Shown: positions 1-9,773 of the stretch, piece after piece
How the letters are laid out: each line of letters opens with the position of its first letter
How positions within the stretch are numbered: position 1 is the first letter of the stretch
Position numbers and translations under genes: made by a program
Notes under the pieces: generated by a model
The model's input: only the letters and a program-made list of their open reading frames with translations
What the model was told of the DNA's origin: nothing
Database searches by the model: none
NCBI RefSeq assembly: GCF_003351145.1
Contig: NZ_QQSV01000001.1
Span: 372,001 to 436,000, forward strand
Origin: Meiothermus sp. QL-1
GTDB taxonomy: Bacteria; Deinococcota; Deinococci; Deinococcales; Thermaceae
Reading direction: 5' to 3'
DNA length: 64,000 bases

Positions 1-1029
1 GTATTGTTCGTAGGTGCGCTGCATGCGCTCCAGCGTGGCTGGGTCGCTCACCGTGGTGCCCCAGACCCATTCCCGCAGCCGCTCTGGGCCTAAAAGGTGG
101 TAAAGCCGCTCGAAGTTGCTGGGGGCCCCCACGTCCATGGCGTTCGACAGGGTGGGAACGGTGGGAGGGAAGCGGAAGGGCTCGGCCCGGCCTGCAAGGA
201 AGTCGGGGAAATAGGGGTTGGCGTTGTGGGCGGCGAGGAAGCGGGGGACCCTCAGCCCCATGAGGGCCGCCAGCACCCCACCCGTGAGGTTGCCCAAATT
301 GCCGCTCGGCACGCAGAAGTTGGCCGCTTCCAGGTGGCCTTGGGCCGCGGCCCACAGATAGTAGAGGGCCTGGGGGAGAAGCCGGCCGATGTTGATGGAG
401 TTGGCGCTGCTCAGCGGCAGGTGCTTCAGCTCGGGGTCGGTGAAGGCGCTCTTGACCAGCCGCTGGCAGTCGTCAAAGGTGCCCTCCACGGCAAAGGTGC
501 GCACCCCGGGCCGCTTTACGATGAGCTGGCGCTCCTGCACCTCGCTCACCAGGCCCTTGGGGTAAAGGAGCACCACCTCGATGTTTTCCTGCCCGGCGAA
601 ACCGTCGGCCACTGCGCTGCCGGTGTCGCCCGAGGTGGCCACCAGGATGATGCGGCGCTCGCCGCGTTTTCGCAGGAAGTGCTGCATCAGGCGGGCCATG
701 GTGCGGGCCCCGAAGTCCTTGAAGGAAAGGGTGGGGCCGTGGAAGAGCTCGAGCACGTAGAGGCCCTCTTCGAGCCTCACCAGGGGGGCGGGAAAGTCCA
801 GGGCCTCCCGCACCAGGGGCTCGAGTTCGGCCAGGGGGGGGTCCTGGAGCCACCCCTTCAGGACCTCCACCCCCAGCTCGGCCAAAGAGGCGGCCCGGCG
901 CCAGGGGCCCGAAAGGCGCGGGATGGCCTCGGGCAGGTAGAGGCCCCCGTCGGGGGCCAGGCCCCCCAGCAGGGCCTCTTCGAAGCTGAGGGGGGTTTTT
1001 TGCGGGTCGCGGGTGCTGAAGTAGCGCAT
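1..1029 (-). CDS. thrC: Threonine synthase (3' end beyond window)
   Basis: PLP enzyme converting O-phosphohomoserine to threonine in the cytoplasm, last step of threonine synthesis. The reading frame starts at ATG 1029 (N-terminus MRYFSTRDPQ) and stays open to base 1, so 343 codons are seen and the C-terminal quarter or so is missing. The family motif HGPTLSFKDFGART is present, with the PLP lysine at about residue 104. SGDTGSA and a glycine-rich SGNLGN phosphate-binding loop follow. The N-terminal form is the E. coli/yeast class of threonine synthase, not the short plant-like class. The gene is divergent from nothing; it lies downstream of the DUF255 gene on the same strand, 11 bp away. Confidence 0.93.
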   Translation of the reverse strand, partial: MRYFSTRDPQKTPLSFEEALLGGLAPDGGLYLPEAIPRLSGPWRRAASLAELGVEVLKGWLQDPPLAELEPLVREALDFPAPLVRLEEGLYVLELFHGPTLSFKDFGARTMARLMQHFLRKRGERRIILVATSGDTGSAVADGFAGQENIEVVLLYPKGLVSEVQERQLIVKRPGVRTFAVEGTFDDCQRLVKSAFTDPELKHLPLSSANSINIGRLLPQALYYLWAAAQGHLEAANFCVPSGNLGNLTGGVLAALMGLRVPRFLAAHNANPYFPDFLAGRAEPFRFPPTVPTLSNAMDVGAPSNFERLYHLLGPERLREWVWGTTVSDPATLERMQRTYEQY

Positions 1030-1040
1030 AGGGCCGAGCC

Positions 1041-3050
1041 CTATGATACCGGTTGGCTTTTCGGGTAGAGGGCCTGCAGCTCCTCCCTCAGGCTGGCCTC
1101 GTCCTCGGTGGGCAGGCGGCAGGCCCCCCGGCGGCAGAGGTAGGCCAGCCCGGGCTGGCGGCCCCGAAGGACGGGCAGGGCCCCGGGCGGCCCAAAGGCC
1201 AGGGTGGTCAGGGGCAGGAACCAGCGCCGGGCCCCGGCCAGGTGCGAGGGCAGCACGACGGCCAGCTCCGAACCCTGGCTGCCCACCAGGTGGGCCTGGA
1301 GCAGAGCGGCATGGCCCAGGGGGTAGCGCAGGAGGTTCTGGGCGCAAAGCTCTATGGCCCGCATAGCCTCCTCGGCCCAGCCCGGCTCCTCGTAGAGGGC
1401 CGAGAGGCGGAGCAAAAGCTCGGCCGCGGCCGCGGTGCCCGAGGGGTAGGGCCCGTCGTGGAGGTCTTTGGCCCGCACCGGCAGGGTGTCGTCCAGCGAG
1501 TCGTAGAACCCGCCCCCCGTTTCCCGGAAGTGGCCCAGGATGGCCTCGGCCAGCCGGCGGGCGGCCTCGAGCCACTCGACCTCCCCGGTGGCTTCGAAAA
1601 GCGCCAGAAGACCCAGCCCATAGTGGGCCTGGTCGCTCAGGTAGGCCTGGGGCCTGAGCCTGCCCTGGCGCCAGCTATGGCGCAGCAGCCCGTCCTGCCA
1701 CATCTCGCGCAGCACGAACCGGGCGTTTTGGCGGGCAGCCTCGAGGTAGCGGGGCTCCTCGAGCCAGCGCCCCGCCTCGGCCAGCGCGCGCAGCATGAGC
1801 CCGTTCCAGTCGGCCAGCACCTTGTCATCGGTGAGGGGGGGCACGCGCCGCCGGCGGGCCTCGAACAGCCTTCGGCGTACCTCCTCGACCCAGGCCTCAT
1901 AGGCCGCTTCCCCTAGCCCCAGCTCCTGTCGCAGCACGGCCTCGGGGTAGCGGCGCTCGAGCACGTTCGTCCCTTCCCAGTTGCCTGCTTCAGAGACCCC
2001 GAAGAGCCGGGCCGCCGCCTCGGCCTCGGCCCCCAGCACCTCGCGGAACTCCGAAAGCGACCAGACGTAGAACCGTCCTTCGACCCCTTCCGAGTCAGCG
2101 TCCTGCGCGGCATAGAAGCCGCCCCCGGGCCCCTGCAGTTCGCGCAGCGCATACTCCAGGGTCTCGCAGGCAATCCGCCGGTAAAACCGGCCCTCCTCCC
2201 CTCCGAAAAACAGGCTGGCCGCAGCGTAAAGCCGGGCTAGCTGGGCGTTGTCGTAGAGCATTTTTTCAAAGTGGGGCACCCGCCAGATGGCATCCACCGC
2301 GTAGCGGTGGAACCCACCCCCCACCTGGTCGTAAAGCCCGCCCTGGGCCATTCTGTCTAAGGTGAGTTTCAGGTGGCTCCTGGCAGGGGAGTGGCCCAGC
2401 CAGGCCAGGCTGAGCAGGTAGAGCAGAAGAGGGGCCTGGGGGAACTTGGGGGCCCCGCCGAACCCTCCGTGCACCGGGTCGGCGGCCTGGAGCAGCCGGG
2501 CCAGAGCCTCCCCGTGTAGGCCCTCCGGCAGGGGCCCCGCCTTGGGCCTGAGCTGGCCCTGCAGGAAAGCCGTAAGCTGCTCGGCGTTCTCCAGCACCTC
2601 CTTCTGCTGGTGCAGCCAGGCTTGGTGGATGCCCATGAGCACCCGGCGGAAGCTCGGCAGACCATGCCGGTCCTCGGGCGGCCAGTAGGTGCCGCCGAAG
2701 AACGGGCGCAGGTCAGGAAGCAAAAACATGCTCATCGGCCAGCCGCCCGAGCCGGTCATGGCCTGCAGGGCGGTCATGTAGACCTGGTCCACGTCGGGCC
2801 GCTCCTCTCGGTCCACCTTGATGGGCACGAAGTGGGCGTTGAGCATCTGGGCGATCTCCGGGTCCTCAAAGCTCTCCCGCTCCATTACGTGGCACCAGTG
2901 GCAGGTGGCATAGCCTACCGAGAGGAAGATGGGCTTGTGCTCGGCCCTGGCCTTGGCAAAGGCCTCCTCCCCCCAGGGGTACCAGTCCACCGGGTTGTGG
3001 GCGTGCTGCAGCAGGTAGGGGCTGGTCTCGTGAATTAGGCGGTTCGGCAC
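1041..3050 (-). CDS. DUF255 / YyaL-family thioredoxin-fold protein
   Basis: 669-residue member of the YyaL/SSP411 (spermatogenesis-associated protein 20-like) family. The N-terminal 160 residues are a thioredoxin-like domain with a CHWCH motif (Cys at about residues 50 and 53), preceded by the family hallmark [12 protein letters not shown]. The remainder is an alpha-helical glycosidase-like (six-hairpin) barrel with WNGLMLRAL-type repeats. Full length for the family. Its substrate is unknown; a disulfide or thiol role plus sugar-type fold is what the family shows. The start is GTG 3050; its promoter region is the 39-bp gap shared with the divergent RDD gene. Confidence 0.85.
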   Translation of the reverse strand: MPNRLIHETSPYLLQHAHNPVDWYPWGEEAFAKARAEHKPIFLSVGYATCHWCHVMERESFEDPEIAQMLNAHFVPIKVDREERPDVDQVYMTALQAMTGSGGWPMSMFLLPDLRPFFGGTYWPPEDRHGLPSFRRVLMGIHQAWLHQQKEVLENAEQLTAFLQGQLRPKAGPLPEGLHGEALARLLQAADPVHGGFGGAPKFPQAPLLLYLLSLAWLGHSPARSHLKLTLDRMAQGGLYDQVGGGFHRYAVDAIWRVPHFEKMLYDNAQLARLYAAASLFFGGEEGRFYRRIACETLEYALRELQGPGGGFYAAQDADSEGVEGRFYVWSLSEFREVLGAEAEAAARLFGVSEAGNWEGTNVLERRYPEAVLRQELGLGEAAYEAWVEEVRRRLFEARRRRVPPLTDDKVLADWNGLMLRALAEAGRWLEEPRYLEAARQNARFVLREMWQDGLLRHSWRQGRLRPQAYLSDQAHYGLGLLALFEATGEVEWLEAARRLAEAILGHFRETGGGFYDSLDDTLPVRAKDLHDGPYPSGTAAAAELLLRLSALYEEPGWAEEAMRAIELCAQNLLRYPLGHAALLQAHLVGSQGSELAVVLPSHLAGARRWFLPLTTLAFGPPGALPVLRGRQPGLAYLCRRGACRLPTEDEASLREELQALYPKSQPVS

Positions 3051-3089
3051 ACTGCCAGCCTAGCCCCAAGGCGCTAGATTAAAAGTGGC

Positions 3090-3518
3090 GTGTATCCTTC
3101 CCTGAGCTATTTTGGTCGCCGGCTGATGGCGGGGGTGGTGGACCTGGTGGTGATGGCCGGGCTGCAGTTTGGCCTGGTCCGCTCGATCAACGCCCTTTTT
3201 CCTCCCAGCTACCCCGGCCATCACTTCTCCATAGAAGGACTCATTCTGTTCGGTATTTTTTCGCCCCTGGCCTGGTTCACCTACGCGGTTTTGCCCCTGG
3301 TGCGCACCGGGGCCACCATAGGCAAAGAGATGCTGGGCCTGCGGGTGGTCAACTACCGCCGGCAGAACCCTACCTTTGCCCAGGCCTTTTTGCGGGAGAG
3401 CCTGGGCCGCTGGCTCAACGCCATGGTGCTGAACCTGGGGCTTTTGCTTATGTTCTGGGACCGCGACCGGCAGGCCCTGCACGATATGGTGGCGGATACC
3501 TTTGTGGTGCCGCGCTAG
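3090..3518 (+). CDS. RDD family membrane protein
   Basis: 142-residue integral membrane protein with an RDD domain: the arginine near residue 10 (FGRRLMAGVVDLVV), then aspartate in the first membrane helix, and the paired D-R-D near the C-terminus (FWDRDRQALHDMVA). Three hydrophobic segments are visible. RDD proteins are of mostly unknown function, sometimes transporters or partners of proteases. Start is GTG 3090, with a -10-like TAGATT at 3075-3080 nine bases upstream, so the mRNA may be leaderless. It converges with and overlaps the DUF454 gene by 4 bp. Confidence 0.85.
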   Translation: MYPSLSYFGRRLMAGVVDLVVMAGLQFGLVRSINALFPPSYPGHHFSIEGLILFGIFSPLAWFTYAVLPLVRTGATIGKEMLGLRVVNYRRQNPTFAQAFLRESLGRWLNAMVLNLGLLLMFWDRDRQALHDMVADTFVVPR

Positions 3519-3916
3519 GCGTTGCCCTTGTGCTGGGCCAGCACCAGCTCCTTGGTGGGAATCCGGCTGTGGATGAACCAAAAGCCCACGGCCCCCACCA
3601 CCAGCACCACCACCTTGACCCAGAACACCGGCACGAGGAAGATGGCGCTGGTAAGGGCGAAGAAGCTCAGCATGCAAAGGGCCAGCACCTTGGCTTTTCG
3701 CGGCATTCCAAGGCCTGCGCGGTAGTCGCGCACCATGGGCCCTACCTTGGGCAGGTTCAGGACCCAGTTGAGGAAGCGGGGGCTGCTTTTGGAAAAGAAG
3801 TAGGCGGCCAGTATGAAGAAGACCGTGGAGGGCATGCCCGGTACCGCGGCGCCCAGGAAACCGAGGCCAGCGAAGGAGAAGCCGAGTAGCAGCCAAATTG
3901 GTCGGAGAGGCTCCAT
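3515..3916 (-). CDS. DUF454 (YbaN-like) inner-membrane protein
   Basis: 133-residue protein matching the YbaN/DUF454 family: an N-terminal hydrophobic pair of helices, the conserved turn GAAVPGMPSTVFFILAAYFF, then FSKSSPRFLNWVLN and a C-terminal pair of helices. Cytoplasmic-membrane protein of unknown function. It lies 41 bp downstream of the EVE-domain gene on the same strand, and its 3' end overlaps the RDD gene by 4 bp. Confidence 0.82.
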   Translation of the reverse strand: MEPLRPIWLLLGFSFAGLGFLGAAVPGMPSTVFFILAAYFFSKSSPRFLNWVLNLPKVGPMVRDYRAGLGMPRKAKVLALCMLSFFALTSAIFLVPVFWVKVVVLVVGAVGFWFIHSRIPTKELVLAQHKGNA

Positions 3917-3957
3917 ACTTTTCGGTAGTATGCCAGAAAGCGGGCGGATAAATGTAC

Positions 3958-4416
3958 CTAGCCCCCCTGGACCATCCGCCGGATTTGCTCAGCCACCCGG
4001 GCTTCCACCGGTATCACCGAAAGGCGGTTGCCCCGGCGCAGGATGGGAAGCTCCTCGGGGGTGAACTGCTCTCGCAGCCGTGCCAGGGGGATGAGGGGCT
4101 CGAACTTTTCCAGGAAGGCCACCCGCACCGTCCACCAGCGCGGGCTTTCCGGTGGACTCTTGGGGTCGAAGTAGGGCGAGGCGGGGTCGAACTGGCTGGG
4201 GTCGGGCAGGCCGGTCTCCACCACCCGGCAGAGCCCCGCGATCCCGGGGGGATGGGCGTTTGAGTGGTAGAAGAAGGCCAGGTCGCCCACCTGCATGGCC
4301 CGCAGGTAATTGCGGGCCTGGTAGTTGCGCACCCCGTCCCAAAGGGCGGTGCCCTCCTTTTCAAGGTCATGGATGCTGTAGGTGTGGGGTTCTGACTTGA
4401 TGAGCCAGTGGCGCAT
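3958..4416 (-). CDS. EVE-domain (PUA-like) protein
   Basis: 152-residue EVE-domain protein. The opening [19 protein letters not shown] and the motifs [16 protein letters not shown] and [10 protein letters not shown] are the family hallmarks. The domain is a PUA-like fold that binds modified bases in nucleic acid; stand-alone bacterial members are uncharacterised. ATG 4416 was chosen because the codons further upstream on this frame are antisense to icd and show no family similarity. Divergent from icd, with 69 bp between the starts. Confidence 0.88.
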   Translation of the reverse strand: MRHWLIKSEPHTYSIHDLEKEGTALWDGVRNYQARNYLRAMQVGDLAFFYHSNAHPPGIAGLCRVVETGLPDPSQFDPASPYFDPKSPPESPRWWTVRVAFLEKFEPLIPLARLREQFTPEELPILRRGNRLSVIPVEARVAEQIRRMVQGG

Positions 4417-4470
4417 ACCCCAAGCATAGCTCCTCGTGCGGGGCGTTTCCTTCCTCTTGTGGCCTTTTGT

Positions 4471-4476
4471 TATGCT
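4471..4476 (+). promoter_or_regulatory. -10 box of icd (leaderless geometry)
   Basis: TATGCT ends 9 bp before the icd ATG at 4486, so transcription would begin at or next to the start codon. No good -35 match was seen at 16-18 bp upstream, so the call depends on the -10 and its spacing only. Confidence 0.45.
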
Positions 4477-4485
4477 TTGGAAGCT

Positions 4486-5742
<1,257 letters not shown>

Positions 5743-5760
<18 letters not shown>

Positions 5761-6219
5761 GCTGCCCTCCTTGCGCAAGGCCTCGAGGTGGCGCCACAGG
5801 GTCTGGCCCAGCTCCTCGATGGCCTTGCGGCTGCCCGTCACCAAAAGCGGGTTGCTGTGGCCGTCGTAGAGGTAGAGCACCCGGATGGGGAAGAGGAAGT
5901 AGGCCAGAAGGGCCAGACCCCCAACCAGCAGCGCGCCATACTCCAAAAGCCCTGGGCTGAGCCGCAGCAGCGCCGGCAGGTCGAGCCAGCCCAGCGAGCG
6001 CAGAAGGAGGCTGGTAAAGCCCACAAAGAGTCCAACCAGGCCCAGGGCCAGAAGCCATTCGCGCATCAGGAAGCTCTGCTCGAGCCGGGTAAGCCGCGGC
6101 AGGTAGAGCCGGATGGTGACGGCCCTGTTTTGGAAGGAAAGCCAGCCAGCTTCGATGGCAGCAGCTTTGAACCGAGCGTTGGCAGCGGTGTAGCGGTGGG
6201 CTAGGGTAACCTTGGACAT
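5743..6219 (-). CDS. Hypothetical membrane protein
   Basis: 158 residues, not recognised. Two hydrophobic helices occupy about residues 54-75 and 93-115, flanked by a charged N-terminal half ([20 protein letters not shown]) and a C-terminal tail that reads like a compact domain ([24 protein letters not shown]). The arrangement suggests a small two-pass inner-membrane protein. Start ATG 6219 is preceded on its strand by a GAGGAAG ribosome-binding site. Its 3' end overlaps icd by 18 bp (convergent); it is divergent from the histidine-kinase gene. Confidence 0.6.
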
Positions 6220-6242
6220 GCTTCCTCCTCATCAAGCTGGGC

Positions 6243-6248
6243 TACAAT
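6243..6248 (+). promoter_or_regulatory. -10 box of the histidine-kinase operon
   Basis: TACAAT ends 7 bp before the ATG at 6256, consistent with a leaderless transcript of the two-component operon. No convincing -35 seen. Confidence 0.4.
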
Positions 6249-6255
6249 TTACGCA

Positions 6256-7542
6256 ATGCGCGCGGGGTTGTTCCGCCTCTGGGCCGACCGCCCGGTAGCC
6301 CGCACCGTGGCGGTGCTGACCGCGCTTAACCTGCTCACGGTTCTCATCTTCACCCTGCTGGTGCCCCCACGCCCCATCACCCTGCCCCCGGAGCTGCCCT
6401 GGCAGGACCCGGTTCAGGTGGCCTGGCGGGTGGGGGCGGCGCTGGGGCTGATGGGCCTGGTGCTTTGGGCCCTGCGCCCGGGGCGGCGCACGCTGGGCGA
6501 GGGGCTGCTTTTGGGAGGGGTGGGGCTTTTGGTGGTGGTCTGGCTTAGCCAGAACTACCTGCCCTTCCTGGCTCTGGGCCTCATCCCGGTGGTGGCCCGG
6601 TACTGGCTGCCCTTGTGGGCGGTGATGGGGTTGGTGCTGGGGTTGGTGGGGTTTTCGGTCTGGTGGGCCCGGCACGAGCCCTTGCAGATTACCTTCGAGA
6701 TTCTCTCGAGCGAAGGGCCCCAGGGCAATGCGGCTTGGAGCGCGGTGCAGACCCCGGCGGAGTACCCCAACCTGGCCCTGGCTTTTTTCGTCTTCATCAC
6801 CCTTCTGTATGCGGGGTACGCCCTCTTCACCCTGGAGATGCTCATTCGGGAGACCCGGGCCCGGGAGGAGCTGGAGCGCACCCGACGGGAGCTGGAGGAG
6901 GCCTCGCGCCAGGCGGGGGTTCTAGAGGAGCGCCAGCGGCTGGCCCGCGAGATTCACGATACCCTGGCCCAGGGGTTCGCCAGCATCGTGTTGCAGCTCG
7001 AGGCCGCCGAGATGGCCACCGAGCGGGAGGCCCCCGTGCGCCCCTACCTCGAGCAGGCCCAGGCTGCGGCCCGCGAGGGGCTTTCCGAGGCCCGCCGCAT
7101 GGTCCATGCCCTGCGCCCGGAGATCCTGGAGAACAGCACCTTGCTCGAGGCCCTTCACCGCCTGGTGCGGCGCTTTGAGCAGGAGAGCGGTATTAGGGCC
7201 CAGTTCAACTTCTCCGGGGAGCCCAAGGCCCTTCCCTCCGCGCTGGAGGTGAGTCTGCTGCGCATCGCCCAGGAGGCGCTGGCGAATGTTCGCAAACACG
7301 CCCAGGCCCGCCAGGTCACCATGACGCTGTCGTACCTGGGGGACATGGTTCTGCTGGACGTGCAGGACGATGGGGTGGGCCTGCTGCCCGCCTCGGCGGG
7401 GGGGTTTGGCCTACGCTTCATGCGGGAACGGGTGGAGGCGCTGGGGGGTCAGATGACGGTGGAGAGCGAGCCGGGCCACGGCACCACCCTGGCCTTCTGC
7501 CTTCCGCTCTTTCCCCGGACCGAGCAGGCGGAGCTGGTATGA
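6256..7542 (+). CDS. Sensor histidine kinase, NarL/DesK class
   Basis: 428-residue membrane sensor kinase. Residues 1-205 hold about six hydrophobic segments with short loops, except one periplasmic-type stretch near 135-170. A coiled linker (RAREELERTRRELEEAS) leads into a HisKA_3 dimerisation domain, ERQRLAREIHDTLAQGF, with the phospho-accepting His at residue 234. The HATPase_c domain follows with EALANVRKHA (N box), DDGVGL and GFGLRFMRERV. Signal unknown; the integral-membrane sensor resembles DesK-type kinases that read membrane state. Overlaps the response regulator by 4 bp (ATGA), so the pair is co-translated. Confidence 0.93.
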   Translation: MRAGLFRLWADRPVARTVAVLTALNLLTVLIFTLLVPPRPITLPPELPWQDPVQVAWRVGAALGLMGLVLWALRPGRRTLGEGLLLGGVGLLVVVWLSQNYLPFLALGLIPVVARYWLPLWAVMGLVLGLVGFSVWWARHEPLQITFEILSSEGPQGNAAWSAVQTPAEYPNLALAFFVFITLLYAGYALFTLEMLIRETRAREELERTRRELEEASRQAGVLEERQRLAREIHDTLAQGFASIVLQLEAAEMATEREAPVRPYLEQAQAAAREGLSEARRMVHALRPEILENSTLLEALHRLVRRFEQESGIRAQFNFSGEPKALPSALEVSLLRIAQEALANVRKHAQARQVTMTLSYLGDMVLLDVQDDGVGLLPASAGGFGLRFMRERVEALGGQMTVESEPGHGTTLAFCLPLFPRTEQAELV

Positions 7543-8174
7543 ACCGGATTCGCATCCTCTTGGCTGATGACCATCCGGTGGTGCGGGCTGGGCTTTTGGG
7601 GCTCCTCTCCTCCCAGCCCGATTTTGAGGTGGTGGGGGAGGCGGCCGATGGACAGGAGGTGCTGGAGGCGGTGGAGCGGCTTGCGCCCCGGGTGGTGCTG
7701 ATGGACTTGCGGATGCCCCGGCTCGACGGGGTGAGCGCCATCCGGCAGATCCGGGCCCGCTTTCCCCAGGTGGAGGTGCTGGTGCTCACCACCTACGACA
7801 CCGACCGCGACATTCTGCGGGCCATCGAGGCCGGGGCTACCGGCTACCTCCTCAAGGACGTTCCCCGCGAGGAGCTTTTCCGGGCGGTGCGGCTTTGCGC
7901 TCGAGGGGAGTCGGTGCTCTCGCCCCCGGTGGCCGCGCGCCTGCTGGGTCGGATGCGGGGGCCTGTGGAGGAGAACCTTTCGGTGCGGGAGATCGAGGTG
8001 CTCTCCTTGGTGGCCAAGGGGCTTTCCAACAAGGAGATTGCCCGAAAGCTCAAGATCAGCGAGGCCACGGTCAAGACCCATCTGCTCCACACCTTCAGCA
8101 AGCTGGGGGTCGACGACCGCACCGCCGCGGTGACGGTGGCGCTCGAGCGGGGCATTTTGCGGCTGGAAGGCTGA
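7539..8174 (+). CDS. Response regulator, NarL/LuxR class
   Basis: 211-residue DNA-binding response regulator paired with the preceding kinase. The receiver domain (1-120) has the acidic pair D10/D11, phospho-acceptor D56 (VVLMDLRMP), T84-like switch residue in LVLTTYDTD, and K in GYLLKDV. The C-terminal LuxR helix-turn-helix (about 145-205) reads LSVREIEVLSLVAKGLSNKEIARKL and then SEATVKTHL. No regulated target is adjacent on the same strand, so its regulon cannot be read here. Confidence 0.94.
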   Translation: MNRIRILLADDHPVVRAGLLGLLSSQPDFEVVGEAADGQEVLEAVERLAPRVVLMDLRMPRLDGVSAIRQIRARFPQVEVLVLTTYDTDRDILRAIEAGATGYLLKDVPREELFRAVRLCARGESVLSPPVAARLLGRMRGPVEENLSVREIEVLSLVAKGLSNKEIARKLKISEATVKTHLLHTFSKLGVDDRTAAVTVALERGILRLEG

Positions 8175-8175
8175 T

Positions 8176-8721
8176 TCAGCGGGGACGGTCCAGGAGCTGG
8201 TAGAAGCCTCGGGCGTTGTGCAGGTAGTGGGCCAGGATGCCCGGGATCAGGCTGCCGGTGAGGTGGTAGGCCGCCCCGAACAGAAGCCCCCCGCAGAAAA
8301 TGAAGAGGGGATAGACCCAGGCCTTGCGGTCGGGCACCGGGTGGAAGGCGGCGAAGACCGCGGCTTGCAAAACCACCCCCATCCAGCCGCCGAAGAGCAC
8401 GTTTTGAACAGCGCCTCGGAAGAAGACCTCCTCGGCCACCCCCGAGGCCAGGGCCAGCACCAGCGCCTGGTGGTGGGTGATGCCCTGGCTGCGCATCAGC
8501 AGGCCGAGCTGGGCGTGCAGGGCCTCGGAGGCGCGGAAACTCTTGGGGAAAAGCCGAGCAAAGGCGGCCTCCAGGCCCATCAGGGCGTAAAAAAGCAGCA
8601 AGAAGGCCAGGCTGTCGCGTAAAGGATCGGGGCTTCGCAGGAAAGGGTAGCCGGCCAGCCCCATCCAGAGCGCGCCAAAGCCCAGCAGCCCGCCCTGGAC
8701 GAGGAGCATGAGGCGGAACAT
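8176..8721 (-). CDS. CPBP-family intramembrane metalloprotease
   Basis: 181-residue polytopic membrane protein with the CPBP (CAAX protease/bacteriocin-processing, ABI) signature: EE pair and Arg in GVAEEVFFRGA, a central His in FAAFHPVP, and the last catalytic His in GILAHYLHN. Expected to be an intramembrane glutamic/metal-type protease in the cytoplasmic membrane; substrate unknown. Last gene of a minus-strand run (phosphoesterase, AsnC-like, CPBP) with gaps of 15 and 9 bp. Ends 1 bp after the response regulator. Confidence 0.88.
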   Translation of the reverse strand: MFRLMLLVQGGLLGFGALWMGLAGYPFLRSPDPLRDSLAFLLLFYALMGLEAAFARLFPKSFRASEALHAQLGLLMRSQGITHHQALVLALASGVAEEVFFRGAVQNVLFGGWMGVVLQAAVFAAFHPVPDRKAWVYPLFIFCGGLLFGAAYHLTGSLIPGILAHYLHNARGFYQLLDRPR

Positions 8722-8730
8722 ACAGGGGCC

Positions 8731-9015
8731 TCAAAGTCCTCCGTTGCCGATATTAAAGCCCTGCTCGAGCAGCCTGCGCGAGTAGGCCCGGAAGGCCAGC
8801 AGGGTCTGGGTGCGCTCGATGCCCTTAAGCTTGCGCAGCCCCAGGGTCACGATATCGTCGAGCTGTTCGAAGTCTTTGAAGCGCAGAATGGCCACCAGGT
8901 CCCACTCGCCGGTGACCGAGTAGACCTCCGCCACCCCGGGGATTTCGGCCACTGCCTCGGCGGTCTCGGCGGTGGACTCGCGGCTGGTCTGGATAAGCAC
9001 GAACGCGGTGATCAT
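8731..9015 (-). CDS. Stand-alone Lrp/AsnC ligand-binding (RAM) domain protein
   Basis: 94 residues comprising only the AsnC_trans_reg/RAM fold: MITAFVLIQTSRES start, GVAEVYSVTGEWDLVAILRF and a final strand ERTQTLLAF. No helix-turn-helix is present. Such single-domain proteins oligomerise and bind amino acids or small ligands, and may modulate full-length Lrp proteins. Complete, not truncated: the preceding gene is intact and the start has family-typical spacing. Target unknown. Confidence 0.86.
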   Translation of the reverse strand: MITAFVLIQTSRESTAETAEAVAEIPGVAEVYSVTGEWDLVAILRFKDFEQLDDIVTLGLRKLKGIERTQTLLAFRAYSRRLLEQGFNIGNGGL

Positions 9016-9030
9016 GCCTGGATGATACCC

Positions 9031-9741
9031 CTAGCCCTGGGGGTTGTGGGCGGTCTCCAAAACGAGCTTGGGCCTGAAGCGCAGCGCATCGGCAGCGACG
9101 AAGTGCAGGGGAATGCCGTCCCAGCTCGGAGGAAGCCGGGTGGGGTCGGCCCCATGCAGGTGTCCGTAGACCACGCAGGTGGGCCGGTAGCGTTCGATGA
9201 GCTCGGTGAAGCCGGTGGGGCCGCCGGTGGGGCCAAAGGGGGGGTAGTGCATGGCCAGCACCAGGTGGTCGTAGTGCTGGTTTTTGAGGCTTTTGAGCGA
9301 AAGTTGCAGCCTTTCTACCTCGCGCTTGTAGATTTTTTCGTCCTCCGGGGTGAAGTGGTAGCTGCCCGGGGTATCCCAGCCGCGGCTGCCGGCCACAGCC
9401 AGGTTCCCGATGACCAGAGCGTCGTTCTGCAGGGCATGCATCCGGGGGGGGAGGGCCTGGCGCAAACGGCTGATGGAGGGCCACCAGTAGTCGTGGTTGC
9501 CGCGCAGCAGGACCTTGCGCCCAGGAAGCCGGGCCAGGTCCTCCAGGTCGGCCATGGCCTCAGGCAGCTTCATGGCCCAGGAGATGTCCCCTGCCACAAT
9601 CACCAGGTCGTCCTCGCCCACCACCCTGCGCCACTCCTCGAAGACCGCCTCGGGGTGGCCGGCCCACTCCGGTCCAAAGATGTTCATGGGCTTGGGCTGG
9701 GCCTTAGAGAGGTGGATGTCGGCGATGGCGAAGACGCGCAT
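9031..9741 (-). CDS. Calcineurin-type metallophosphoesterase
   Basis: 236-residue metallophosphoesterase with all five metal motifs: FAIADIHL, AGDISW, LLRGNHDYWW, AMHYPPFG and VYGHLHGAD. The specific phosphoester substrate cannot be told. Soluble, no signal peptide. It heads a minus-strand run with the AsnC-like and CPBP genes and diverges from glcD over a 32-bp gap. Confidence 0.9.
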   Translation of the reverse strand: MRVFAIADIHLSKAQPKPMNIFGPEWAGHPEAVFEEWRRVVGEDDLVIVAGDISWAMKLPEAMADLEDLARLPGRKVLLRGNHDYWWPSISRLRQALPPRMHALQNDALVIGNLAVAGSRGWDTPGSYHFTPEDEKIYKREVERLQLSLKSLKNQHYDHLVLAMHYPPFGPTGGPTGFTELIERYRPTCVVYGHLHGADPTRLPPSWDGIPLHFVAADALRFRPKLVLETAHNPQG

Positions 9742-9761
9742 AAGGGCTCTGCCTTAGTTGT

Positions 9762-9767
9762 TATGCT
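9762..9767 (+). promoter_or_regulatory. -10 box of glcD (leaderless geometry)
   Basis: TATGCT lies 6 bp before the GTG start at 9774 within a 32-bp divergent gap. Confidence 0.42.
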
Positions 9768-9773
9768 GAGGGC

